35,571 bases of DNA from an uncultured Dehalococcoidia bacterium. GTDB taxonomy: Bacteria; Chloroflexota; Dehalococcoidia; Dehalococcoidales; Fen-1064. Each line of letters opens with the position of its first letter. Position 1 is the first letter of the stretch. Made by a program: the position numbers and the translations under genes. Under the pieces are notes generated by a model. It did no database searches. It worked only from the letters and a program-made list of their open reading frames with translations, and had not been told where the DNA came from. Location of the stretch: contig CAIWXV010000078.1 in the NCBI GenBank assembly GCA_903916765.1, forward strand, positions 1 through 35,571. The letters run 5' to 3'. This document shows positions 28,603-35,571 of this stretch, piece by piece.

Positions 28603-29189
28603 CCAGGGAATTTTTCAATGAACATGCTGAGCACTGGGATGAGAGGGTGGCGGAAAAAGATGCCTCCAAACTGGAGCAAATGGCAGGGCGGCTGAAGATT
28701 AAACACGGGGACAGAATACTTGATGTCGGTACGGGTACGGGTGTGCTTTTATCCTATCTGCTGAAAAAGGTTGGAAACGGTGGAGGAGTAATTGCCTTGG
28801 ACCACGCTGATAAAATGTTGTCGAAGGCTAAGGCTAAAGATTTTAAAGGACAGATTGACTTTCTCTGTGCCGATGTAATGGCAATTCCCTTTAAAAATGA
28901 TGTTTTCGATGCTGTTGTTTGTTATTCCAGCCTTCCTCATTTCCCGGACAAAACCGCAGCGATACTAGAGATAAAACGTGTACTGAAAAAAGGCGGTCGG
29001 TTTTTTGTTTGTCATACTGTAGGTAGAGAGCATATCAATCAAATTCACCGGCGGATTTCTTCAGTGGAGAATGACTTATTGCCGGATGCAATTGAAATGA
29101 CAACACTGCTTTCCAAAGCAGTGTTTACTGAGATACAGGTAGAGGATAAAGCAGATAACTATCTAGCAAGTGCCTGCAAGGCGGGGTAG
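28599..29189 (+). CDS. Class I SAM-dependent methyltransferase
   Basis: 196 aa; ILDVGTGTGVLLSYLLKKVG, DFLCADVMAIPFKNDVFDAVVCYSSLPHFPDK; ATGA overlap with the permease gene. Confidence 0.9.
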   Translation: MTREFFNEHAEHWDERVAEKDASKLEQMAGRLKIKHGDRILDVGTGTGVLLSYLLKKVGNGGGVIALDHADKMLSKAKAKDFKGQIDFLCADVMAIPFKNDVFDAVVCYSSLPHFPDKTAAILEIKRVLKKGGRFFVCHTVGREHINQIHRRISSVENDLLPDAIEMTTLLSKAVFTEIQVEDKADNYLASACKAG

Positions 29190-29195
29190 TTTTAC

Positions 29196-30077
29196 CTATT
29201 TTGTCTTCCAAATAGTCGGCTCAAATTCCAGACTGATATCCAGCGCTTTTGGCGAGTGAGTCAAAGCCCCAATCGAGATATAATTAACCCCGGTTTTTGC
29301 CACAGAACGTACGTTGTCCAGAGTTATACCGCCAGAAGCCTCTGTTTTTACACCGGCGGGTATTTTTTTCACGGCACGGCGCATTTGTGCCGGACTCATA
29401 TTATCCAGCATGATGATGTCGGCGCCGGCGGAAACGGTCTCAACCACTTCTTTTAAGTTTGTGACTTCCGCCTCGACTTTAAACCCCTTTGGAGTTTTCG
29501 ATTTTGCTTGGGTAACAATCTGTTTGAGGGTCATCCCTTGAGCGCGTAGAGTCGCCAGATGGTTGTCTTTGATGAGGATGCCGTCACTCAGGTTAAGGCG
29601 ATGATTTTGACCGCCTCCTATACGTACGGCATACTTCTCCAGTAGTCTCAGACCCGGTGTGGTCTTGCGTGTGTCTAGAATAACGACAGGCAAGTCGCTA
29701 ATGAGGTCAACATATTGTTTCGTCTGTGTGGCAATGCCGCTGAGCCTTTGCAGAAAATTGAGTGCCAGACGTTCGGCTTTTAGAATACTGCGTGCATTGC
29801 CGGTAACGTTAGCGATAACATCTCCCGGTTTTAATTCTGCCCCATCTTTGAGGAGGATTTTGAATTTTATAGCAGGGTCGACTTTGACGAAAATCAATCT
29901 AGCGATGTCGATGCCTGCCAGTATGCCGTCGGCTTTAGCTATAAAGGTAGCTTTCGCCTGCAATTTTGCAGGAATGAGGATTTCACTGGTGATATCCCCA
30001 GTTCCGACATCTTCGCTGAGGGCGAGGGCGATGATGTTATTAAGTTGATTTTGTGGGATTGAGAGCTTGCCTTTCAT
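29196..30077 (-). CDS. nadC: nicotinate-nucleotide diphosphorylase (carboxylating)
   Basis: 293 aa; LSEDVGTGDITSE, LNFLQRLSGIATQT, ILDTRKTTPGLRLLEKYAVRIGGGQNHRLNLSDGILIKDNH. Confidence 0.97.
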   Translation of the reverse strand: MKGKLSIPQNQLNNIIALALSEDVGTGDITSEILIPAKLQAKATFIAKADGILAGIDIARLIFVKVDPAIKFKILLKDGAELKPGDVIANVTGNARSILKAERLALNFLQRLSGIATQTKQYVDLISDLPVVILDTRKTTPGLRLLEKYAVRIGGGQNHRLNLSDGILIKDNHLATLRAQGMTLKQIVTQAKSKTPKGFKVEAEVTNLKEVVETVSAGADIIMLDNMSPAQMRRAVKKIPAGVKTEASGGITLDNVRSVAKTGVNYISIGALTHSPKALDISLEFEPTIWKTK

Positions 30078-30133
30078 CTTCTGTATCCGACAGTTTCTTA
30101 TTAGTATAGTGCATCTTTCCCGGATTGGCTACA

Positions 30134-31045
30134 CTATTTTATCTCGTTCAATGTCTTCTCTAAATCCGCCGGTAGGGGCGATTCAAACTCCACGTAGTCG
30201 CCGCTGGAGGGGAGGTGGAAGCCGAGGCGGTGTGCATGCAAGAATTGTCGGTTCAGGTAGGCAGATTTTGTGCCGTAGGTCCCGTCACCTACTACCGGAT
30301 AGCCGATTGCCGCCAGGTGGACACGAACCTGATGAGTCCGGCCGGTTTCCGGTGTTATTTCCAGTAAGCTATTGTTCCCGACGTATCTTATGACACGGTA
30401 ATTGGTGCGAGCCTGTCTGCCCCGACTTTCTCCGGTAACAGACATTTTCTTACGGTCACCGGAATCTCTCCCGATGGGCGCTTCGATAACACCGCGTTCT
30501 GGCTTAAGATGTCCTCTCACCAGCGTCAGGTAGACTTTTTTGATGGAGCGTGACTTAAACTGCTCTGATAGGTTAGCCAGGGCGGTGATATTTTTGGCGA
30601 TTAACATCACTCCAGAAGTATCTTTATCGAGGCGGTGCACAATGCCGGGTCGGGAAGTATCATCTGCATCCGCCAGTTCGGAGAGATGGGAGAGCATGGC
30701 ATTGACCAGTGTGTGAGTGGGGTGTCCCGGAGCGGGGTGGACTGTCAAACCTGCCGGTTTATCGATTACCAGCAAATCATCGTCTTCATACAAGATTTTG
30801 ATAGGGATGGCTTCGGGGAGTAATTTGCTCGGAGAGGGAGGGGGTATGTTTATTTCGATTCGGTCGCCGATATCAGATTTGTATTTGGCTTTCTCGATTT
30901 TTCCGTTGACGGTAACATAACCGTCATCGATCAACTTTTGAGCCTGTGTGCGTGATAGTCCGGGGCAATTTTCGCTAACGCATCGGTCAAGGCGCACCGC
31001 TGGTTTCTCGATGGTAAATTGATAGTGGCGTGAATTTTGTACCAT
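30134..31045 (-). CDS. rluD: RluA/RluD-family 23S rRNA pseudouridine synthase with S4 domain
   Basis: 303 aa; VIDKPAGLTVHPAPGHPTHTLVNAML, PGIVHRLDKDTSGVMLIAK, PETGRTHQVRVHLAAIGYPVVGD. Confidence 0.92.
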   Translation of the reverse strand: MVQNSRHYQFTIEKPAVRLDRCVSENCPGLSRTQAQKLIDDGYVTVNGKIEKAKYKSDIGDRIEINIPPPSPSKLLPEAIPIKILYEDDDLLVIDKPAGLTVHPAPGHPTHTLVNAMLSHLSELADADDTSRPGIVHRLDKDTSGVMLIAKNITALANLSEQFKSRSIKKVYLTLVRGHLKPERGVIEAPIGRDSGDRKKMSVTGESRGRQARTNYRVIRYVGNNSLLEITPETGRTHQVRVHLAAIGYPVVGDGTYGTKSAYLNRQFLHAHRLGFHLPSSGDYVEFESPLPADLEKTLNEIK

Positions 31046-31058
31046 ATTTAGGACTCGC

Positions 31059-31556
31059 TTATCGTTTTTCGTGGAGTATCTGGTACAAGAGGGAGATGAT
31101 TATCATAATGACCCCAACAGTTAAGGCGGAATCGGCGACATTAAAAGCGGGGAAGAAACCTGGGTCGATGAAGTCGGTAACGCGTCCGAATCTCAGCCTG
31201 TCAATCAGGTTCCCGATGGTACCCCCGATAATCAGGGCAAAGGCAATCCTATTCGGGATGTTTGCCAGATACGAATAACGGCGGGAAACGAAGATTCCGA
31301 TAAACGAAAAAGCGATTAAACCTACTATCGACACGATTTTCAGCAGGAGTACTTGTCCCTGCAACATCCCAAAAGCGACTCCGGTATTTTGCCAATGGAT
31401 GATTTGTATGAAGCCAATATTACAGATAGTCTGGCCATCGTAAGGAAATGAACGGATCCATATTTTGCTTAGCTGGTCACCCGCAATGATGAGCAGGATG
31501 ATGAGGATGACTAATAGATTTCGCCAGAGTCGAGTTGATTTACCAGTTTTTTGCAT
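31059..31556 (-). CDS. lspA: lipoprotein signal peptidase (signal peptidase II)
   Basis: 165 aa; GDQLSKIWI, NTGVAFGML, GTIGNLIDRLRFGRVTDFID. Confidence 0.95.
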   Translation of the reverse strand: MQKTGKSTRLWRNLLVILIILLIIAGDQLSKIWIRSFPYDGQTICNIGFIQIIHWQNTGVAFGMLQGQVLLLKIVSIVGLIAFSFIGIFVSRRYSYLANIPNRIAFALIIGGTIGNLIDRLRFGRVTDFIDPGFFPAFNVADSALTVGVIMIIISLLYQILHEKR

Positions 31557-31911
31557 TCTTTGCCTGAAGAGCCTTGCAGTTCATACAGTGACTTGTCTGG
31601 GGGAGGATTTCCAAACGTGCGACTTCAATAGGCTTACCGCAGGATTCGCATTGTCCGTAAGTGCCGGTATCAATCTTAATAAGAGCTTTATCGATATCCC
31701 CTAACTGTTCTTTGATTCTTTTTTCCATTGCAAGACGTTTCTCCAGTTCGAGACTTTCCGTAGCCTCTTCTTCTCTTTTGCCAAAAGGACTACCCTCGCG
31801 CCTTTCCTCTGAAGGACGGCCGTCAGCATTCAGTTGCTCCAACTCGGCAAGCAACCGTTTCTTTTCAACCTCTAAACGGGCACGGACTTTTTTGAAGTCA
31901 GCCGCCATCAT
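31540..31911 (-). CDS. TraR/DksA family C4 zinc-finger protein
   Basis: 123 aa; IDTGTYGQCESCGKPIEVARLEILPQTSHCMNCK; SD GGAGGA. Confidence 0.9.
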   Translation of the reverse strand: MMAADFKKVRARLEVEKKRLLAELEQLNADGRPSEERREGSPFGKREEEATESLELEKRLAMEKRIKEQLGDIDKALIKIDTGTYGQCESCGKPIEVARLEILPQTSHCMNCKALQAKNAKNW

Positions 31912-31979
31912 TTCCTCCTCCAGCCTCGAATCTAAGGTTAGAAACCACCACTCCGGCTATAAGCTTTAATGGATAAGCT

Positions 31980-32008
31980 ATTATACTTAGTAATTCCATG
32001 CTTAGCAA
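31980..32008 (-). promoter_or_regulatory. Promoter TTGCTA-N17-TATAAT for dksA-like/lspA/rluD operon
   Basis: Minus strand TTGCTAAGCATGGAATTACTAAGTATAAT. Confidence 0.5.
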
Positions 32009-32017
32009 TAACAAAGA

Positions 32018-32065
32018 GCAGATAATCGAAGTTCCAATCATAATTTTCAGTCACCGATTATCTGC
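32018..32065. repeat. Perfect 11-bp inverted repeat GCAGATAATCG ... CGATTATCTGC
   Basis: Arms 32018-32028 and 32055-32065, 26-nt loop, between the nadB 3' end and the dksA-like promoter. Confidence 0.7.
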
Positions 32066-32154
32066 CTCTAGGATATATTACTTAGATGTTTTCCGCAAGT
32101 ACCCACCGCGGATATCTAAAATATTTAATCGGGATTAATTGCAGAAGCCACAGT

Positions 32155-33693
32155 TTAATCTTTAGTGAAGATAATGTGGTGTTGCCATGCCGGAGAATTC
32201 TGAGGGAAGTCAGTGCGGAAATGTGCACCCCGACTTTCTTTTCTGATAAGCGCCGCCTCGGTCATTAGTCGTCCTGTTAGAATCATATTACTTAGTTCGT
32301 AAGAAGTCCGCTCTGTGAATTGTGGCAGTCTTTTTTGCCATGCCGCCAGAACATCAGCCGCTTCCGTGAGACTTTCTTCGTTTCGGATGATACCTACTTT
32401 GTCCCACATCAGCGATTTTAAATGATTCGAACCGTTTGCGGGCACTTTTTTAAGGGTCTTTCTCATACTCAGAGTGTGGTGTTCATCGGAGGTTTGTGTT
32501 GGTGTTGCTGAATTATTCCCGCTCTTGGTCCTTCCCAGGATTCTCTTGCTGAAAACCAGAACTTCCAACATTGAATTTGAGGCAAGCCGATTAGCTCCGT
32601 GGACGCCAGTGCAGGCAGTTTCTCCGGTAGCAAATAATCCCGGGATATTGGTTTCTCCCCATGTATTTACTTTGACTCCACCCATCATATAATGGGCAGC
32701 AGGCGCCACCGGCACTAGCTCTTTGGTGATATCGAGCCCATGGTCGAGACAAAATTGGTAGATGTTCGGAAAGCGAGTGGTGACGATGTTTCGGGGCAGA
32801 TACGTGACATCGAGGAAGACATTATCAGTGCTCGTTTTCTCCATTTCGTAAAGAATGCTACGCGAGACTACATCACGGGGTGCCAGCTCTTTCTCCGGTG
32901 TATAGTCGGGCATAAAGCGATATCCGTTAACGTTGCGTAGAATCCCGCCTTCACCCCGTACTGCCTCCGATATCAGGAAAGGCGGTACTCCGGGCAGGTG
33001 CAGTGCCGTAGGATGAAACTGGAAAAATTCCATGTCGGTGATTTCAGCCCCGGCATCGAAAGCAAGAGCGATGCCGTCTCCTGTGGCAATCTCCGAATTG
33101 GTGTTGAATTTGTATAATTGACCTGCTCCGCCGGTAGCCAGAATCAACCAACGGCATTCGAATTCTTTTGTAGATCCTGTTCGTAAATCAAGAGTTTTGA
33201 CTCCCTTGACCCTTCCCTTTTCCTGCAGGATTTCCGTTGCCAGACAGTTTTCCAGAACTCTGATATTAGCAGTGCGGACGTGTTTGCTAAGGGTAACTTC
33301 GATATGTTCGCCGGTGGCATCTCCGCCAGCGTGGAGGATACGCGGGACACTGTGAGCCGCTTCCATAGTTAGCGCTATTTTGCCGTTCGTCGTATCGAAT
33401 GGGACGCCGAGGTGTACCAAATCCGAAATGCGGTCGGCGGCTTCGGTGGCTAATATTCTGACAGCGGATTCATCGCATAAACCGTTGCCGGCGGTGAGGG
33501 TATCGCGAATGTGCATTTCCGGCGAGTCGTTGGCGCCGATAGGAGCGGCAATCCCACCTTGTGCATGTTTAGTATTACAATCTTCAATCGTGCTCTTGGT
33601 GATAATGAGCACACTACCCTGCTGTTTTGCCAGCAGGGCAGTGTAAAGTCCCGCAATACCACTACCTATTAAAATGTAGTCGAAATAGCTCAC
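32155..33693 (-). CDS. nadB: L-aspartate oxidase (GTG start)
   Basis: 512 aa; DYILIGSGIAGLYTALLAKQQG; CNTKHAQGGIAA; FHPTALHLPGVPPFLISEAVRGEGGILRN; ESRGAHFRTDFP. Confidence 0.97.
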   Translation of the reverse strand: MSYFDYILIGSGIAGLYTALLAKQQGSVLIITKSTIEDCNTKHAQGGIAAPIGANDSPEMHIRDTLTAGNGLCDESAVRILATEAADRISDLVHLGVPFDTTNGKIALTMEAAHSVPRILHAGGDATGEHIEVTLSKHVRTANIRVLENCLATEILQEKGRVKGVKTLDLRTGSTKEFECRWLILATGGAGQLYKFNTNSEIATGDGIALAFDAGAEITDMEFFQFHPTALHLPGVPPFLISEAVRGEGGILRNVNGYRFMPDYTPEKELAPRDVVSRSILYEMEKTSTDNVFLDVTYLPRNIVTTRFPNIYQFCLDHGLDITKELVPVAPAAHYMMGGVKVNTWGETNIPGLFATGETACTGVHGANRLASNSMLEVLVFSKRILGRTKSGNNSATPTQTSDEHHTLSMRKTLKKVPANGSNHLKSLMWDKVGIIRNEESLTEAADVLAAWQKRLPQFTERTSYELSNMILTGRLMTEAALIRKESRGAHFRTDFPQNSPAWQHHIIFTKD

Positions 33694-33738
33694 CTAGCAC
33701 TACTCCTGTTCTCTAAGAGTTAGTATACGGTGATAATC

Positions 33739-34158
33739 TTAGCTGGTTCTGGGAGTCTCTTCCGGTTGTTTCCCGACGACTGCCCATTTGGCAATTCTTA
33801 CCGTCGCTCCGGATTCTGTTTTGATGAGAAAACTATCCTCGTAAACGCCTTCGATTTGCCCGTAGATGCCAGCATTTGTAATGACTTTGTCGCCTCGTTG
33901 TAGTAACTGCATCATATTCTGCATTTCCTTCTGTCTCTTTCGCTGCGGTCGAATAGTGAAGAAATACATCAAGCCGAAGAGAATTACGATGAAGATAATC
34001 ATCGGTAGCAAGCTGGTCCAGGTGTTAGCAGTCGATGCCGTAGTATCGGTGCCGGTGGTTGTAGTACTTGTTGTCGTCGGATAGCATCCGCCCACAAATA
34101 CTATCGTAGCCAGTAGGACTAGTATTAAACCTATAACTAAAACCTTTGTCTTACGCAA
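33739..34158 (-). CDS. yajC: preprotein translocase subunit YajC (TTG start)
   Basis: 139 aa; IIFIVILFGLMYFFTIRPQRKRQKEMQNMMQLLQRGDKVITNAGIYGQIEGVYEDSFLIKTESGATVRIAKWAV; SD AAGGAGG. Confidence 0.93.
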   Translation of the reverse strand: MRKTKVLVIGLILVLLATIVFVGGCYPTTTSTTTTGTDTTASTANTWTSLLPMIIFIVILFGLMYFFTIRPQRKRQKEMQNMMQLLQRGDKVITNAGIYGQIEGVYEDSFLIKTESGATVRIAKWAVVGKQPEETPRTS

Positions 34159-34172
34159 GTCTTTTTCCTCCT

Positions 34173-35420
34173 TCAGTGATTGACTGTGCCTTGTAACGAC
34201 CAGGGGCTGGTAAGCTCTATCTTTAAGTGTACCAGTTTTCCCGCATAGTTTGCATTATCGCTGAAAAAGACCAATTTATCTGTGCCGGTGCGACCATACC
34301 ATTTTCCTTTCTCTTTGCCTTCGACAAGGACTTCTACGGTTTTTTCCATCAACCCGGCATTAATCTTGGTAGCGATTTTTTCTTGAAGTTTCTCAACTAT
34401 CGATAAACGCCGTTTTTTCTCGTCAGCTGGGACATCATCCACCAATTCTCTGGCGGCAATCGTACCCGGTCGGGGAGAGTAAGCGGCAATATGAACAGTA
34501 TCGAACCTCAATTCCGTTAGCACATCGACCGTTTGTTGAAATTGCGCTTCGGTTTCCGTGGGAAAACCGACGATAATATCGTTACTCAATGAGATATCGG
34601 GTATTTCACGGCGTATCTCATTGATGAGTCGGCGGTAATCTTCTACGGTATAGCCGCGTCTCATTGCCTTCAAAATTTCATTACTGCCGGATTGCATCGG
34701 GAGATTGATGTTTTTACAGACTTTATCCAATTCGGTAATCCTTTGAATTAGACGGAGGCTCATATCTTTGGGGTGGTTGGTCAGAAAGCGGATACGATAA
34801 AGGTTGTCAATGCCATTCAGTTCGGTGAGAAGGTCGGCAAGGTCCGGTTTATCGGGCAAATCATGCCCGTAGGAGTCGACATTTTGCCCGAGCAGGGTGA
34901 CTTCCATGGTGCCACGTTTTACCAGTTCTTTCACTTCGCAGACTACTTCGGATAGAGGACGACTTCTTTCTCTGCCACGGCGATACGGAACAACACAGTA
35001 CGCACAGAAGTTATTGCAACCCTGAATGATGGGTACATAGGTGGTGGGTTGCGGTTGCTTCGGTAGGGCCTGCGACCACTCATTCAGGTCTTCCCATGGG
35101 GGACCATCGCCGGCTTTGAAAAAATAGTCAACATAAGGGAAATTTGCTTTGAGACGGTCGATATTCGAATCCACCCAGCAGCCGGTAACAGCCAGTATCA
35201 GACCAGGGTGCGACTTTTTGAGTGTTTTTAAATTGCGCAGTTTATTAACGGCACGGTCTTCGGCATTCTGACGGACAACACAGGTATTGAGGATGATAAT
35301 ATCTGCCTGTGTGGCATTGGGAACTACCTGATAGCCTTTTTGGTCGAACAGACTGGCAAGGCGTTCCGATTCTGCTTTGTTCATCTGGCACCCGATTGTC
35401 CAGATATGATAGTTAGGCAT
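34173..35420 (-). CDS. miaB: tRNA-2-methylthio-N6-dimethylallyladenosine synthase (MiaB)
   Basis: 415 aa; IWTIGCQMNKAESERL, NTCVVRQNAEDRA, IIQGCNNFCAYCVVPYRRGRERSRP radical SAM, C-terminal TRAM-like segment. Confidence 0.95.
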   Translation of the reverse strand: MPNYHIWTIGCQMNKAESERLASLFDQKGYQVVPNATQADIIILNTCVVRQNAEDRAVNKLRNLKTLKKSHPGLILAVTGCWVDSNIDRLKANFPYVDYFFKAGDGPPWEDLNEWSQALPKQPQPTTYVPIIQGCNNFCAYCVVPYRRGRERSRPLSEVVCEVKELVKRGTMEVTLLGQNVDSYGHDLPDKPDLADLLTELNGIDNLYRIRFLTNHPKDMSLRLIQRITELDKVCKNINLPMQSGSNEILKAMRRGYTVEDYRRLINEIRREIPDISLSNDIIVGFPTETEAQFQQTVDVLTELRFDTVHIAAYSPRPGTIAARELVDDVPADEKKRRLSIVEKLQEKIATKINAGLMEKTVEVLVEGKEKGKWYGRTGTDKLVFFSDNANYAGKLVHLKIELTSPWSLQGTVNH

Positions 35421-35479
35421 TGGTTATTTCTTCCTTAAAACGGTCAAAATGTGTGGGAATGATGGGCTGTTGGTTAAGA

Positions 35480-35571
35480 TGGCGGAGGGAGTGGGATTTG
35501 AACCCACGACCCCGATTTCTCAGGGCAACCGCTTAGCAGGCGGCCGCACTAGACCACTATGCGATCCCTCC
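35480..35571 (-). tRNA. tRNA-Ser (anticodon GCT), long variable arm, encoded CCA
   Basis: GGAGGGATCGCATAGTGGTCTAGTGCGGCCGCCTGCTAAGCGGTTGCCCTGAGAAATCGGGGTCGTGGGTTCAAATCCCACTCCCTCCGCCA; G1 is the last base of the window. Confidence 0.93.

Overview
The 35.6 kb window looks like a compact bacterial housekeeping region. Protein content (archaeal-type ApgM, CooT, DUF1846, a short TIGR03960-like radical SAM protein) suggests Chloroflexota/Dehalococcoidia, but taxonomy is inference. I support about 31 CDS, 3 tRNAs (Pro-CGG, Glu-TTC, Ser-GCT, all with encoded CCA), one gene-remnant pair, and several promoters and hairpins. I saw no rRNA, CRISPR, IS element or prophage. Core genes are polA (partial; missed by the ORF track because it runs off the window edge), gyrB, DUF1846, nadD, obgE, dnaA, fmt, mazG, apgM, lysC, TPR-gyrA, MBL hydrolase + radical SAM, HIT, VTT, argC, folC-dtd, a Fur/CooT/metal-ABC/methyltransferase cluster, nadC, rluD-lspA-dksA-like, nadB, yajC and miaB. 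Best leads: (1) DnaA has S-S-S where the E. coli-type base-reading D-H-T triad lies, no clustered consensus DnaA boxes were found by eye, and two TTATnGAAAA repeats 20 bp apart sit beside dnaA, which together suggest a diverged initiator/box pair and candidate oriC; (2) nadD appears to use a rare ATT start codon coupled to the obgE stop; (3) a probable metal (nickel?) homeostasis operon has a substrate-binding protein with a non-canonical metal site and a TTGCAA inverted-repeat operator candidate; (4) several genes have -10 elements placed so that their mRNAs should be leaderless; (5) the gyrB leader has a palindrome in its promoter and a terminator-like hairpin. All calls were made by eye with no database search.
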